Below, one piece after another: positions 18,677 to 27,938 of a stretch of 64,000 bases of DNA. The stretch's first letter is position 1. Every line of letters begins with the position of its first letter. The stretch spans positions 3,459,501 to 3,523,500 of the forward strand of contig NZ_CP110679.1 in assembly GCF_026167525.1 (NCBI RefSeq), written 5' to 3'. The notes under the pieces were generated by a model. It saw only the letters and a program-made list of their open reading frames with translations, was not told where the DNA came from and ran no database searches. The stretch is from Sphingomonas sp. M1-B02. Its GTDB lineage: Bacteria > Pseudomonadota > Alphaproteobacteria > Sphingomonadales > Sphingomonadaceae. Position numbers and translations under genes: made by a program.

Positions 18677-19153
18677 TTACTCGACCACGACGAGCGGCTG
18701 GTCGAACTCGACCGGCTGGCCATTCTCGACCAGGATCGCCTTCACCGTGCCGGCGGCGGGCGCGTGGATCGGGTTCATCACCTTCATCGCCTCGATGATG
18801 ACCAGCGTATCGCCGGCGGCGACCGTCTGGCCGACGGAAACGAACGGCGCAGCCTCGGGGTTGGACGACATATAGACCGTCCCGACCATCGGCGACTTGA
18901 CCGCATTGGCGGCGGGCGAGGGGGCGGAAGCGCCGACCTCGGCTGCTGCGGGTGCGGCTGCCGGCGCGGGCGCTGCGGCAGGCGCCGTATGCACCATCGG
19001 CGCGGCCGTCACCGTTCGCGCGACGCGCACGCGGCGTTCGCCGTCCTGCACTTCGATCTCGGTCAGTTGCGTTTCGTCTAGTACGGAGGCGAGCTGACGC
19101 ACGAGGTCGATATCGACCTGCATTGCTCCCGACGGGTTAGTCTCTTCGGCCAT
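18677..19153 (-). CDS. accB: Acetyl-CoA carboxylase biotin carboxyl carrier protein
   Basis: AccB carries the biotin that shuttles carboxyl groups in acetyl-CoA carboxylase. The 158-residue product has a conserved N-terminal helix ([20 protein letters not shown]), then a flexible Ala/Pro-rich linker (about 60-90). The C-terminal biotinyl domain follows, with the modified lysine in EAMKVMNPI. An in-frame upstream extension exists to 19273, but MAEETNPSG at 19153 matches the family start. It leads the accB-accC pair and follows aroQ by 34 bases on the same strand, so aroQ may be the promoter-proximal gene. Confidence 0.96.
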   Translation of the reverse strand: MAEETNPSGAMQVDIDLVRQLASVLDETQLTEIEVQDGERRVRVARTVTAAPMVHTAPAAAPAPAAAPAAAEVGASAPSPAANAVKSPMVGTVYMSSNPEAAPFVSVGQTVAAGDTLVIIEAMKVMNPIHAPAAGTVKAILVENGQPVEFDQPLVVVE

Positions 19154-19187
19154 TGCGACCCTTCTACCGATGAAACGGGGCGCTTTG

Positions 19188-19622
19188 TCAGAAGCGCGCC
19201 GCGGCTTCAAGCGCCAGCATGTAGGAAAGCGCCCCGAACCCTGCGATTGTTCCGCGCGCGGCACGACCGACATAGCTCAAATGGCGGAATTCCTCGCGCG
19301 CATGCGGGTTGGAGAGGTGGACTTCGATCACCGGCGTGGAGATGCTCTTCACCGCGTCGTGCAGCGCCACCGAGGTGTGGGTGAAGCCGCCGGGATTGAG
19401 AATTACCGCCTTCGCCCCGCGCGCCTGCGCCTCGTGCAGCCAGTCGATCAGATGCCCCTCATGGTTCGACTGGCGCAGATCGATCTCCAGATCGAGGTCG
19501 CGCGCGCGGTCCTCCATCTGCCCGGCGATGTCGTCGAGCGTGTCGTGTCCGTAGATTTCGGGCTCGCGCAGGCCGAGCAGGTTGAGGTTCGGGCCGTTCA
19601 GAACGAAGATCGTATCGGCCAA
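19188..19622 (-). CDS. aroQ: 3-dehydroquinate dehydratase, type II
   Basis: The enzyme converts 3-dehydroquinate to 3-dehydroshikimate in the shikimate pathway and forms a dodecamer. The 144-residue product carries the type II signatures [18 protein letters not shown] near the N terminus (with catalytic Tyr and Arg), [12 protein letters not shown] (with Asn) and [14 protein letters not shown] (with catalytic His and Arg). The start is TTG 19622 ([12 protein letters not shown]), with AAAGG upstream. The gene is divergent from thiSG across an 82-base gap. The aroQ-accB-accC order is common in proteobacteria. Confidence 0.96.
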   Translation of the reverse strand: MADTIFVLNGPNLNLLGLREPEIYGHDTLDDIAGQMEDRARDLDLEIDLRQSNHEGHLIDWLHEAQARGAKAVILNPGGFTHTSVALHDAVKSISTPVIEVHLSNPHAREEFRHLSYVGRAARGTIAGFGALSYMLALEAAARF

Positions 19623-19704
19623 ATCACGTGCCTTTCGGTTGCGGGTGGCGGTCGGGCCTCCCTATATGAGCCGACGTCCCCGATCAAATTCGCCAAGGAA
19701 TCCC

Positions 19705-20709
19705 ATGCACACCGACGGCACCGTCAGCATCGTAGTGAACGGCGAGCATAAGCGAGTCGCTGCGGGGTTGAGCATCACCCAGCTCGCCGAGCAGCTCGGG
19801 TTGGTGCCGGAAAAGATCGCGGTCGAGCGCAATCTGGAAGTGGTGCCGCGTTCGACGTTGGGCGAGGTCATCGTCGCCGACGGTGACGAGCTCGAGATCG
19901 TCCATTTCGTCGGTGGTGGCGATCACGCACGGCCGATCGACGCCGACAGCTGGATAGTGGCGGGCAAGACCTTTCGCTCGCGGCTGATCGTCGGCACCGG
20001 CAAATATAAGGATTTCGCGCAGAACGCCGCGGCCGTGGAGGCTTCGGGCGCCGAGATCGTCACCGTCGCGGTGCGCCGGGTCAACGTCTCGGACCCCAAT
20101 GCGCCGATGCTCACCGATTTCATCGATCCCAAGAAGATCACCTATCTCCCCAACACCGCGGGCTGCTTCGACGCCGAATCGGCGATCCGCACGCTCCGGC
20201 TGGCGCGCGAGGCGGGCGGCTGGGATCTGGTGAAGCTGGAGGTGCTGGGCGAGGCGCGCACGCTCTATCCCGACATGGTCGAGACGCTACGCGCGACCGA
20301 GATCCTCGCGAAGGAAGGCTTCCTGCCGATGGTCTATTGCGTCGACGATCCGATCGCCGCCAAGCGGCTCGAGGATGTCGGCGCGGTGGCGATCATGCCG
20401 CTGGGCGCGCCGATCGGCTCGGGGCTCGGCATCCAGAACCGCGTGACGATCCGGCTGATTGTCGAGGGTGCCAAGGTGCCCGTGCTGGTCGACGCCGGGG
20501 TCGGTTCGGCCTCGGACGCCGCGGTGGCGATGGAGTTGGGCTGCGACGGCGTGCTGATGAACACCGCGATCGCCGAGGCCAAGGAGCCGGTGATGATGGC
20601 CGCCGCGATGAAGGCTGCGGTCGAGGCGGGGCGGCTTTCCTATCGCGCCGGCCGCATGGGCAAGCGGATGTATGCAGATCCGAGCAGCCCGCTGGCGGGG
20701 CTGATCTAA
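19705..20709 (+). CDS. thiG: ThiS-ThiG fusion: sulfur carrier plus thiazole synthase
   Basis: The 334-residue protein joins a ubiquitin-like ThiS domain (about 1-68, ending in the Gly-Gly of HFVGGG) to a full ThiG barrel (about 78-334). ThiG builds the thiazole phosphate of thiamine from DXP, dehydroglycine and ThiS-thiocarboxylate. ThiG features are GKYKDF, the Schiff-base Lys in [21 protein letters not shown] and [18 protein letters not shown]. In free ThiS the C-terminal Gly carboxylate carries the sulfur; here it is internal. ATG 19705 with AAGGA is chosen over an upstream frame to 19582 that overlaps aroQ. No TPP riboswitch was recognised in the short leader. Confidence 0.95.
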   Translation: MHTDGTVSIVVNGEHKRVAAGLSITQLAEQLGLVPEKIAVERNLEVVPRSTLGEVIVADGDELEIVHFVGGGDHARPIDADSWIVAGKTFRSRLIVGTGKYKDFAQNAAAVEASGAEIVTVAVRRVNVSDPNAPMLTDFIDPKKITYLPNTAGCFDAESAIRTLRLAREAGGWDLVKLEVLGEARTLYPDMVETLRATEILAKEGFLPMVYCVDDPIAAKRLEDVGAVAIMPLGAPIGSGLGIQNRVTIRLIVEGAKVPVLVDAGVGSASDAAVAMELGCDGVLMNTAIAEAKEPVMMAAAMKAAVEAGRLSYRAGRMGKRMYADPSSPLAGLI

Positions 20710-20713
20710 CTTC

Positions 20714-20734
20714 CCCTCTCCCGACCGGAGAGGG
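20714..20734. terminator. Hairpin between convergent thiSG and methyltransferase
   Basis: CCCTCTCC (20714-20721) pairs with GGAGAGGG (20727-20734) around a CGACC loop. It lies in the 28-base gap between two converging genes, so it may end transcription from both sides. There is no clear T run. It belongs to the same C/G-rich palindrome style as the other intergenic repeats here. Confidence 0.5.
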
Positions 20735-20737
20735 CGT

Positions 20738-21355
20738 TCAATGCTCCTTGCGCACCAGCCAAACCGATCGCCCGCCGGTCGCCGCATCGTCGGGTGCGAA
20801 GCCCAACTCCAGCAGCCCCAGCTCCTCGAAGATCGCGCGATATTCGAGCGGCGCTAGGCTGGCATGGTAAATCTCCTCGCCAAACTGGCATCCGATCGCC
20901 ACGCCCCGCGCCGGGCCGCTGTTGAACAGGAAAGCCCCGCCCGGCGCCAGCCATGCCGCCACCTGCGTCACCAGTGCGGCCTGCTCCTCGTGGCGCAGAT
21001 GGAACATGCTGTCCCACGCGAGCACCGCGTCGTAGCGATACGCGGGTACGAAGCTGCGCATGTCGGCGCGGATCCAGTCGTGCCTGGGAAAGCGCGTCCG
21101 CGACAATGCGATCATCGTCTCCGACTGGTCGACTCCGGTCACGCGAAGCCCCTTGTCGATCAGGTAGCGACCAATCGGTTCTGCCGCGCCGCAGCCCAGA
21201 TCCAGGATGCGCCCGCCCGCCGGTACCGCCAGCAGGAGCCGATCGAGCCAGCCGCGCTCGACGAACCGCTTGCGGCGCGCCTCGTCGAAGGCATGGGCGT
21301 GACGTTCATAATGCGCGGCGATCCGATCGGGCATCTCTGGAACCCCGCCCGGCAT
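20738..21355 (-). CDS. Class I SAM-dependent methyltransferase
   Basis: The 205-residue protein has the Rossmann-like methyltransferase core. Motif I is ILDLGCGAAEPIG (about residue 50), the acidic residue binding the ribose is in VTGVDQSETMI, then RADMRSF, the motif IV region YDAVLAWDSMFHL and WLAPGGAFLFNSG. Family members act on small molecules (ubiquinone or biotin type), but no substrate motif is recognisable. The start is either 21355 or the Met 7 codons in (21334, MPDRIAAHYE), which fits the family equally well. It converges with thiSG and is divergent from the csbD gene. Confidence 0.85.
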   Translation of the reverse strand: MPGGVPEMPDRIAAHYERHAHAFDEARRKRFVERGWLDRLLLAVPAGGRILDLGCGAAEPIGRYLIDKGLRVTGVDQSETMIALSRTRFPRHDWIRADMRSFVPAYRYDAVLAWDSMFHLRHEEQAALVTQVAAWLAPGGAFLFNSGPARGVAIGCQFGEEIYHASLAPLEYRAIFEELGLLELGFAPDDAATGGRSVWLVRKEH

Positions 21356-21423
21356 GGACCGTTTTGTTGGGGTACGTCACAGGGCGCAGTCACGCGCCGA
21401 TCCACAGCCAAGGAGTCCGAATC

Positions 21424-21594
21424 ATGGGTGAACTCACCGACAAGATCAAGGGCAACGTCGACGAGGCAATCGGCAAGGCCAAGCAGCATAGCAGCGACCC
21501 CGAGACCCGCGACGAAGGCGCCGCGCAGGAGCTGAAGGGTAAGGGCGAGCAACTCGCCGGCAAGGTCAAGGGCGCCCTCGGCGACGATATCTGA
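21424..21594 (+). CDS. CsbD-family stress protein
   Basis: This 56-residue hydrophilic protein, starting MGELTDKIKGNVDEAIGKAK, matches the CsbD family: paired amphipathic helices rich in Lys, Glu and Gly with the KGKGEQLAGKVKGA repeat half. CsbD-like proteins are general-stress induced in many bacteria; their biochemical role is unknown. A strong AAGGAG ribosome site lies 9 bases before the ATG, and a clean intrinsic terminator follows at 21618-21648, so it is a single-gene transcript. The upstream in-frame extension has no CsbD similarity and was discarded. Confidence 0.9.
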   Translation: MGELTDKIKGNVDEAIGKAKQHSSDPETRDEGAAQELKGKGEQLAGKVKGALGDDI

Positions 21595-21617
21595 CCTAGC
21601 CACATTGGCATTCGAAG

Positions 21618-21648
21618 GGCCGTCCCGCACCCGCGGGGCGGCCTTTTT
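21618..21648 (+). terminator. Rho-independent terminator after csbD gene
   Basis: An 11-bp stem (GGCCGTCCCGC at 21618-21628 with GCGGGGCGGCC at 21633-21643, one G-U pair) has an ACCC loop and is followed by TTTTT at 21644-21648. It is the clearest intrinsic terminator in the window. Confidence 0.92.
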
Positions 21649-21682
21649 CCTTTCTGAAGCCTCCCGTGAGGGGAAGGGGATT

Positions 21683-23335
21683 TTAGGCCGCGCGAATTCC
21701 CGCAATCGTCGCGCCGGGCGAGATGAACTCCACATCCGTCTTCAGGTGCAGCAACCGCACCCCGCGCTCCTCCAGCGCCCGCGACAAAGCCGGGGCAAAG
21801 TCCGAGGTGCGCTCCACCGTCTCGGCCCAGCAGCCATAAGCCCGGCCCAGCGCGGCGAAGTCCGGATTGTGCAGCGTCGTCCCCGATAGCCGCGCCGGAT
21901 ATTCGCGCTCCTGGTGCATCCGGATCGTGCCATAGGCGCCATTGTCGATCACCAGCACGAGCATGTCGACGCCGTGCTGGACTGCGGTCGCCAGTTCCTG
22001 CCCGTTCATCATGAAATCGCCGTCGCCCGCCAGCGCGACCACTTGCCGCTCGGGGAAGCGCAGCGCCGCCGCAACCGCCGCGGGGACGCCATAGCCCATC
22101 GCGCCCGCAGTGGGCGCGAGCTGCGACGGCAGCGGGCCATAATGCCAGTAACGGTGCCACCAGCTCGAGAAATTGCCCGCGCCGTTGCAGATGATCGTAT
22201 CCGCCGGCATCGCCTCGCGCATCGCGGCGACGCACTGGCCCAGGTCGAGCGTGACGCCTTCGCGGGGCTTGGGAGTGGACCAGTCGAGCCATTCGGCGTG
22301 GGCATCGGCTGCGGCAGGCCGCGGTTCCGCCGGAGCCGGCAGCCGCGCCAGCATGTCGGCAAAGGCGAAGACGCCGCAGGCGACCCCGAAATCGGCACGA
22401 TATACCCGGTCGATCTCGGACGAGTCGGGATGGGCATGCACCAATATCTGCCCCGGATGGTCGGGCGTGATCAGCGTATAGCCATCGGTGGTCGCCTCCC
22501 CGAGCCGCGCGCCGACCACCAGCAAAAGGTCGGCGGCCTTGATCCGCGCGACCAGCTTCGGATTGGGCCCGTAGCCCAGATTGCCGGCCCATACCGGGCT
22601 GTCGTTGAGGATCGCATCCTGGCGGCGGAAGGCGCCGGCAACCGGGATTCCCCAGCTCCGCGCGAAGGCAGTGAAGGCGCCACTCGTCGACCGGTCCCAG
22701 CCCGCGCCCCCGACGATCGCGATCGGGTTCGACGCCTTGCGAATCAGCTCGGCCACGGGTTCGAAGTCATTCGGGTCGAGGCCGAACGTCTGCCGTTCGA
22801 TCTTCGGCCGGTCCACCGCCTCGACCACGTCGCACAGCATGTCCTCGGGCAGCGCGATCACCACCGGCCCGGGCCGCCCGCTCGTCGCCACGTTCCACGC
22901 GCGCGCGACATATTCCGGGATCCGCGCCGCATCCTCGATCCGCGTCGCCCATTTCGCGATCGGCCCGAAGAAGGCCGGGAAGTCCACCTCCTGGAATCCC
23001 TCCCGATCGCGCATGCCGCGGTCGACGTCGCCGATGAACAGCAGCATCGGCTGCGAATCCTGCATCGCGACATGAACGCCGATCGAGGCATTGGTCGCCC
23101 CCGGTCCGCGCGTCACGAAGGCAACCCCCGGCCGCCCGGTCATCGCCCCGTCGGCGCAGGCCATGAAGCCGACGCCGCCCTCCTGCCTACACGTCACCAG
23201 GTCGATCGCGGGCGTGTCGTGCAGCGCATCGAGCACCGCCAGGAAGCTCTCGCCCGGCACATGGAAGATCCGGTCGCAGCCCTGTGCCACCAGATTGTCG
23301 ACGAGGATCCGGCCCCCGGTGCGTTTCATGCTCAT
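21683..23335 (-). CDS. Thiamine-diphosphate-dependent enzyme, acetolactate synthase-like
   Basis: The 550-residue protein has the three-domain ThDP fold. The N-terminal PYR domain has the catalytic Glu in TCRQEGGVGFMA. The central domain holds GGAGWDRSTSGAFTAFARSW, and the C-terminal PP domain has the cofactor motif GDGDFMMNGQEL...VIDN. It resembles acetolactate synthase large subunits, but there is no small subunit nearby and the protein is single. Decarboxylases, oxalyl-CoA-type or glyoxylate carboligase-like activities cannot be excluded. ATG 23335 (MSMKRTGGRILVDNL) is preferred over an upstream TTG at 23365. It is divergent from scoA. Confidence 0.88.
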   Translation of the reverse strand: MSMKRTGGRILVDNLVAQGCDRIFHVPGESFLAVLDALHDTPAIDLVTCRQEGGVGFMACADGAMTGRPGVAFVTRGPGATNASIGVHVAMQDSQPMLLFIGDVDRGMRDREGFQEVDFPAFFGPIAKWATRIEDAARIPEYVARAWNVATSGRPGPVVIALPEDMLCDVVEAVDRPKIERQTFGLDPNDFEPVAELIRKASNPIAIVGGAGWDRSTSGAFTAFARSWGIPVAGAFRRQDAILNDSPVWAGNLGYGPNPKLVARIKAADLLLVVGARLGEATTDGYTLITPDHPGQILVHAHPDSSEIDRVYRADFGVACGVFAFADMLARLPAPAEPRPAAADAHAEWLDWSTPKPREGVTLDLGQCVAAMREAMPADTIICNGAGNFSSWWHRYWHYGPLPSQLAPTAGAMGYGVPAAVAAALRFPERQVVALAGDGDFMMNGQELATAVQHGVDMLVLVIDNGAYGTIRMHQEREYPARLSGTTLHNPDFAALGRAYGCWAETVERTSDFAPALSRALEERGVRLLHLKTDVEFISPGATIAGIRAA

Positions 23336-23449
23336 GCCGCCATCTAGCCATTCCCCGGCGGGCAACGCAAAGTTGAATGGTAATTCATGTTTGACCCGGG
23401 CTCGGCGGCGGGACTATCGGCTCGGCAAGGTCAGGAGAGAATCGGGCGC

Positions 23450-24157
23450 ATGAAGAAACTCTATCCCAACGCGGCAGCGGCGCTGGAAGGTTTGCTGTTC
23501 GACGGCATGACGATCTGCGCCGGCGGCTTCGGCCTTTCCGGCATTCCCGAGCGGCTGATCGACGCGATCCAGGCCGCCGGGGTCAAGGACCTCACCATCG
23601 CCAGCAACAATGCCGGCATCGACAATGAGGGCCTCGGCAAGCTGCTCCGCAGCCGCCAGGTGAAGAAGATGATCTCCTCCTATGTCGGCGAGAACAAGGA
23701 ATTCGAGCGGCAGTATCTGGCGGGCGAGCTGGAAGTGGAATTCTGCCCGCAGGGCACGCTCGCCGAGCGATGCCGGGCAGGGGGCGCTGGCATCCCCGGC
23801 TTCTACACCAAGACCGGCGTCGGCACGCTGGTCGCCGAGGGCAAGGAAGTGAAGAATTTCGACGGCGAGGAGTATATCCTCGAGCGCGGCATCCGCGCCG
23901 ACCTGTCGATCATCAAGGGCTGGAAGGCCGATGAGAGCGGCAACCTCATCTTCCGCAAGACCGCGCGCAACTTCAACCAGCCGATGGCTACCGCGGGCCG
24001 GATCTGCGTCGCCGAGGTCGAGGAAGTGGTGCCCGTCGGCAGCCTCGATCCCGACTGCATCCATCTGCCCGGCATCTATGTGAAACGGATGATCGTCGGC
24101 AGCCCCTACGACAAGAAGATCGAGTTCCGCACCGTGCGTCCGCGCGAGGCGGCGTGA
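23450..24157 (+). CDS. scoA: Succinyl-CoA:3-ketoacid CoA-transferase subunit A
   Basis: Subunit A of the SCOT family moves CoA from succinyl-CoA to acetoacetate during ketone-body or branched-chain catabolism. The 235-residue product begins [15 protein letters not shown] and has [12 protein letters not shown] near residue 30 and [37 protein letters not shown] follows, then the C-terminal [11 protein letters not shown] 23450 is chosen over 23387 because the family starts there and AGGAGAG lies upstream. The partner subunit is not next door: an acid phosphatase gene (24157-25212) is wedged between, and all junctions overlap or abut. Confidence 0.94.
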   Translation: MKKLYPNAAAALEGLLFDGMTICAGGFGLSGIPERLIDAIQAAGVKDLTIASNNAGIDNEGLGKLLRSRQVKKMISSYVGENKEFERQYLAGELEVEFCPQGTLAERCRAGGAGIPGFYTKTGVGTLVAEGKEVKNFDGEEYILERGIRADLSIIKGWKADESGNLIFRKTARNFNQPMATAGRICVAEVEEVVPVGSLDPDCIHLPGIYVKRMIVGSPYDKKIEFRTVRPREAA

Positions 24158-25212
24158 TGCCTCCGCGCCTGCGCCTTGGTCTGCTCGCTTTGGCGGCGAC
24201 GTCGTCGATGGCGCTCTCGGGCTGCATCGCGGCGGCGCTTCCGGCGGCGGCGGCGGCGGGGGTGTTCAAGAGTTCGCAGGACCGCAAGGCCCGCCGCGCG
24301 GAGCCGCAGGCGACGCCGCGTGCCGGCAAGGTCAGCGTCACCGCGGACGGCAAGGCACAGGTCACGACGTTATCGGCATTGCCCGCGCCGGACGGAAGTG
24401 CTGCGCGCACGATCGCGCCCGACGCCGCGGCGCCGCCGGAGATGCAATATCTCTACGGTTCGGGCGAGGCTGCCGCGCTCAGCCTCCAGGCCTATCAGGC
24501 GCTGTGGAATTTCCTGAGGATCGAGATCGGCCTGCGTCGCGACAAGAGCGAGATCCGCTCGGTGGTGATGGCGCCCGGCTCGACGATCGTCAGCCCCAAA
24601 TTCGAACTGTGCGGCAAGCGCCCGCTGGCGCTGGTGCTCGACGTGGACGAGACCGTCTTGCTCAACCTGGGCTATGAGGCCGATGCCGCGGTGCGCGGAA
24701 GCGGCTTCGATGCGGCGCGCTGGGCGCGGTGGGAAGCGACGGGCGCCGATAAGGTCGCCGCGGTACCGGGCGCCGCCGAAACCCTCGCCGCCGCCCGGCG
24801 CGAGGGCATCACCGTCATCTTCAATTCCAACCGCTCGGCCGCCACCGCGGCGCAGACCCAGGCCGCGCTCGAGCGCGCCGGGCTCGGACCCGCCAAATTG
24901 TTCGACACGCTGTGGCTGCGCGGCGAAGGCGAGCCCGGCGGCAAGGATGCCCGCCGCGCCCGGATCGCCCAGCGTTATTGCATCGTCGCGATGGCCGGCG
25001 ACCAGCTCGGCGATTTCAGCGACCTGTTCAACGATCCCGAACTCGGCATCCGCGCGCGCCGCAACAGCGCCAGCGAGACGATGATCGCGCCCTTGTGGGG
25101 CGCCGGCTGGTTCCTGCTGCCCAACCCGGTCTACGGCACCGCGCTCAAGGGCAGCGTCGACGAAATATTCCCGCCCGAGACGCGCTGGGCGGACCCAATG
25201 GAGAAGAGATAA
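24157..25212 (+). CDS. HAD-superfamily acid phosphatase lipoprotein
   Basis: The 351-residue protein has a lipoprotein signal (MALSGC, Cys at about residue 23) and a low-complexity Ala-rich spacer. A HAD phosphatase of the acid phosphatase or e(P4) type follows, with DVDETVLLN as nucleophile motif I, FNSNRS as motif II and [11 protein letters not shown] as motif IV. It probably removes phosphate from nucleotides or other esters in the periplasm. The ATG shares its A with the scoA stop (TGATG), and its own stop TAA overlaps the scoB start (TAATG), so it is built into the sco operon. That context is unusual, as the CoA-transferase subunits are normally adjacent. Confidence 0.86.
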   Translation: MPPRLRLGLLALAATSSMALSGCIAAALPAAAAAGVFKSSQDRKARRAEPQATPRAGKVSVTADGKAQVTTLSALPAPDGSAARTIAPDAAAPPEMQYLYGSGEAAALSLQAYQALWNFLRIEIGLRRDKSEIRSVVMAPGSTIVSPKFELCGKRPLALVLDVDETVLLNLGYEADAAVRGSGFDAARWARWEATGADKVAAVPGAAETLAAARREGITVIFNSNRSAATAAQTQAALERAGLGPAKLFDTLWLRGEGEPGGKDARRARIAQRYCIVAMAGDQLGDFSDLFNDPELGIRARRNSASETMIAPLWGAGWFLLPNPVYGTALKGSVDEIFPPETRWADPMEKR

Positions 25213-25859
25213 TGCCCTGGACCCGTGACGAGATGGCCGCCCGCGCGGCGCGCGAACTCCAGGACGGCTTCTACGTCAATCTCGGCATCGGCATCCCGAC
25301 GCTGGTGGCGAACCATATCCCGGCGGGCGTCGAGGTTACGCTCCAGTCGGAGAATGGCATGCTCGGCATCGGCCCCTTTCCCTATGAGGGGGAGGAGGAC
25401 CCGGACCTGATCAACGCCGGCAAGCAGACCATTTCCGAACTGCCCAACTCGGTCTATTTCTCGAGCGCCGACAGCTTCGCGATGATCCGCGGCGGGCATA
25501 TCGACCTGACCGTGCTCGGCGCGATGGAGGTCGCCGAGAATGGCGACATCGCCAACTGGATGATCCCCGGCAAGATGATCAAGGGCATGGGCGGCGCGAT
25601 GGACCTGGTCGCCGGCGTCAAGAAGATCATCGTGGTGATGGAGCACAACAGCAAGAACGGCGATCCGAAGTTCATCCCCGCCTGCACGCTGCCGCTGACC
25701 GGCAAGAATGTCGTCGACATGATCATCACCGATCTCGCCGTGTTCCAGCGCCCCGATCACCAGTCGCCCTTCCGGCTGATCGAACTGGCGCCGGGCGTGA
25801 CCGAGGAAGACGTCGCGGCCAAGACGACGGGCAGATACGAAGCGCTGGCCGCCGCCTGA
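25212..25859 (+). CDS. scoB: Succinyl-CoA:3-ketoacid CoA-transferase subunit B
   Basis: Subunit B contributes the catalytic Glu of SCOT. The 215-residue product shows [15 protein letters not shown] near residue 23 and the active-site [18 protein letters not shown]. It continues with [20 protein letters not shown] and [18 protein letters not shown]. Length fits the family. Its ATG overlaps the stop of the phosphatase gene (TAATG), and its stop overlaps the start of the alpha/beta hydrolase gene (TGATG). All four genes are therefore likely co-transcribed. The larger in-frame extension to 24912 lies in the phosphatase gene and is a shadow. Confidence 0.95.
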   Translation: MPWTRDEMAARAARELQDGFYVNLGIGIPTLVANHIPAGVEVTLQSENGMLGIGPFPYEGEEDPDLINAGKQTISELPNSVYFSSADSFAMIRGGHIDLTVLGAMEVAENGDIANWMIPGKMIKGMGGAMDLVAGVKKIIVVMEHNSKNGDPKFIPACTLPLTGKNVVDMIITDLAVFQRPDHQSPFRLIELAPGVTEEDVAAKTTGRYEALAAA

Positions 25860-26746
25860 TGTGGCGCTGGGCGGCGGGCGGGGCGCTGGCGCTGCTGCTC
25901 GTCGGCGGGGCGATGGTCGCCTTCGTCTCGCCGCCCGGGCTGCTCTCGCTCGCCGACGCCGCGCTGGGCGGCGGCAGCGGCACGAGACGCCCCGGCAGCG
26001 CGATCCCGTTCGGCACTCACGGCCAGACGCTCGACGTGTGGCGCCCGGCCGCGGCATCGCCGGCCCCGCGCCCGGTGCTGATCTTCTGGTATGGCGGCGG
26101 CTGGGTGAAGGGCGATCGCCGCGCCTACGCCTTCGCCGCGCGCGCCTTCGCCAAGGCGGGCTACGTCGTCGTGGTGCCCGATTACCGCAAGGTGCCGGGC
26201 GTGCGCTTCCCCGCCTTCCTCCAGGACGGCGCCCAGGCGGTCAAATGGACCCGCGACCATATCGCCGACTTTGGCGGCGATCCCGCCCGGATCGCGCTCG
26301 CGGGGCATTCCGCCGGCGCCTATACCGTGGCGATGCTCGCGCTCGACCGCCGCTGGCTCGCGGCCGAGGGCGTCGATCCCGCCATCGTCAAGGTGGGCAT
26401 CGGCCTGTCCGGCCCCTATGATTTCTACCCCTTCACCTCGAAACGCTCGATCGACGCGATGCAGGGCGTCGCCGATCCCCAGTCCACCCAGCCGATCCGC
26501 TTCGCCCGGCGCGACGCCCCGCCGCTGTTGCTGGTAACCTCCACCGCCGACACCGTCGTCCGCCCGCGCAACGCGCTCAACCTTGCCGCGAAGCTGCACG
26601 CGCTCGGCGCGCCGGTGACGGTGACGAACTATCCCGGGCTCAGCCACGAGGAAGTGGTGATGGCGCTGTCGAAGCCCTTCCGGGGGAAGGGGGCGACGCT
26701 TGGTGATAGCGTTGCGTTTTTGGAGGGGGCGCTGGCGGCCGAATGA
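25859..26746 (+). CDS. Alpha/beta hydrolase (esterase/lipase family)
   Basis: The 295-residue protein has an N-terminal hydrophobic signal anchor (AAGGALALLLVGGAMVAFV). A hydrolase of the BD-FAE/carboxylesterase type follows: oxyanion WYGGGWVKGDRRAY, nucleophile elbow GHSAGAY (about residue 150), Asp in STADTVV and His in GLSHEEV. It is probably membrane-attached or periplasmic. The substrate is unknown; cleaving a short-chain ester would fit beside a CoA-transferase, but this is guesswork. It overlaps scoB by one base. Confidence 0.86.
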   Translation: MWRWAAGGALALLLVGGAMVAFVSPPGLLSLADAALGGGSGTRRPGSAIPFGTHGQTLDVWRPAAASPAPRPVLIFWYGGGWVKGDRRAYAFAARAFAKAGYVVVVPDYRKVPGVRFPAFLQDGAQAVKWTRDHIADFGGDPARIALAGHSAGAYTVAMLALDRRWLAAEGVDPAIVKVGIGLSGPYDFYPFTSKRSIDAMQGVADPQSTQPIRFARRDAPPLLLVTSTADTVVRPRNALNLAAKLHALGAPVTVTNYPGLSHEEVVMALSKPFRGKGATLGDSVAFLEGALAAE

Positions 26747-26818
26747 GGCGCGAGGGGCAACGAACGTCTGCTGACGATCCAATTGCGGACCTTCCCGCAT
26801 CGAAGTAGGCTCCTTCGA

Positions 26819-27085
26819 ATGACGCATTCGGCAGCGCTCGCTCGGTATCGATACTCTCTTCAGGTAGTGATTGTCGCGGTCACGACCACAGCGTTCGTGC
26901 TTTTGACCGACGCCTTTGCTTTCAGATCGCCAGCTAACCTCGCTTGGATGATCGGACTTCCAGTCATTGTTGGGATGATTAGTAACATCGGTTGGGATCG
27001 CCGTTGTTTCATGGCGATGGCTTTAGTCGGCGTGTCACTGCTTACGATGATTTTTGTGGGCGTTAATTTCACCAGCTACGGCTGA
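26819..27085 (+). CDS. Small two-helix membrane protein of unknown function
   Basis: The 88-residue protein (from ATG 26819, MTHSAALARYRYSLQ) has hydrophobic segments at about 14-32, 40-55 and 65-82, so two or three membrane helices. Base composition is noticeably lower in GC than the flanking genes, and codons such as ACA and TTA appear, which hints at acquired DNA. An upstream TTG at 26783 extends the frame but lacks a ribosome site; the ATG also has only a weak one. No family was recognised. It is isolated, with 72 bases before and 66 bases after it. Confidence 0.55.
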   Translation: MTHSAALARYRYSLQVVIVAVTTTAFVLLTDAFAFRSPANLAWMIGLPVIVGMISNIGWDRRCFMAMALVGVSLLTMIFVGVNFTSYG

Positions 27086-27151
27086 CGACCGCATTCCACT
27101 CATCAGCAGTCATCCCAGGGCAAAGCAGGGCGATCCGCTGCTGCACCCACA

Positions 27152-27889
27152 TCACCCCACACGCCCCGTCCGCAGCGCGTGCCCCCATTCGGGCCGGCCC
27201 CGCGCCTCGGCATCGCGCGCGGCGGCGTCCCAATCATAGGCCACCTGGATCAGCTCGGCCGACCAGCCTTCCTCCCCCCGCGTCACGATCGCGTAGCGCG
27301 CGTGCGGCGATCCGCTTTCGGCGACATGGGGAAAGGGCAAGGCATCGGCATAAGCCGGCAGGCCGACGCTGCCCGGGTTGACGATCGTCCGGCCGTCGCC
27401 GAGCCGCACCACCCGCGCGATATGGGTGTGCCCACACAGGATGATCGCGGCGTCGACGGTGCCGGCGCGTTCCTCGATCTCCTCCAGCGTGGCCGCGCGC
27501 AGCCCCTGCGGCGTCACGGTCTCGAGGAAATAGGTCAGGTCGCTGCCGGGGGTGCCGTGGACCAGCAGCACATCGTCCGCCAGGCGCAGCGTCTCGGGCA
27601 TCGCCGCGATCCAGTCGAGCTGGTCGCGGCGCAGCTCGGCGGCCGCATGGCGATCCGATGCGCCCATCCGGTCGGTCTCCAAGGTCAGCAGCTGCCGCTC
27701 ATGATTGCCGCGGATCGTCGGCAGGCCGAGCGGGATCAGCCGATCGGCGGTCTCGCGGGGGAATAGCCCGCCGGAGACGATGTCGCCCAGATTGACGATC
27801 GTGTCGACGCCCCGCGACGCGATGTCCGCCAGCACGGCATTCAGCGCCGCCAAATTGCCGTGAACGTCCGAGATGGCGGCAATCTGCAT
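27152..27889 (-). CDS. Metallophosphoesterase
   Basis: The 245-residue protein, starting MQIAAISDVHGNLAALNAVL, is a calcineurin-like phosphoesterase of the YfcE/MJ0936-like group. Metal-binding motifs are DVHGN, GDIVSGG, GNHERQL, HGTPGSD and CGHTHIARVV, followed by NPGSVGLP. A phosphodiesterase or phosphatase role is likely; the substrate is not evident. The ATG at 27889 is used rather than upstream 27919, because the conserved strand begins there and GAGG precedes it. It is divergent from the ferritin-like gene. Confidence 0.9.
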   Translation of the reverse strand: MQIAAISDVHGNLAALNAVLADIASRGVDTIVNLGDIVSGGLFPRETADRLIPLGLPTIRGNHERQLLTLETDRMGASDRHAAAELRRDQLDWIAAMPETLRLADDVLLVHGTPGSDLTYFLETVTPQGLRAATLEEIEERAGTVDAAIILCGHTHIARVVRLGDGRTIVNPGSVGLPAYADALPFPHVAESGSPHARYAIVTRGEEGWSAELIQVAYDWDAAARDAEARGRPEWGHALRTGRVG

Positions 27890-27938
27890 CAATACACCTC
27901 GCGTTGACCGTGCCCCCACCGAGGCCTAGCGTCCGAAG

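Noticed and set aside
17291..19081. A 596-codon plus-strand frame across accC and accB
   Set aside because: AccC and AccB are certain on the other strand; the frame has no motif.
19623..19704. A TPP riboswitch before thiSG
   Set aside because: The leader is only 82 bases and lacks the CUGAGA-type conserved core; I could not identify the structure.
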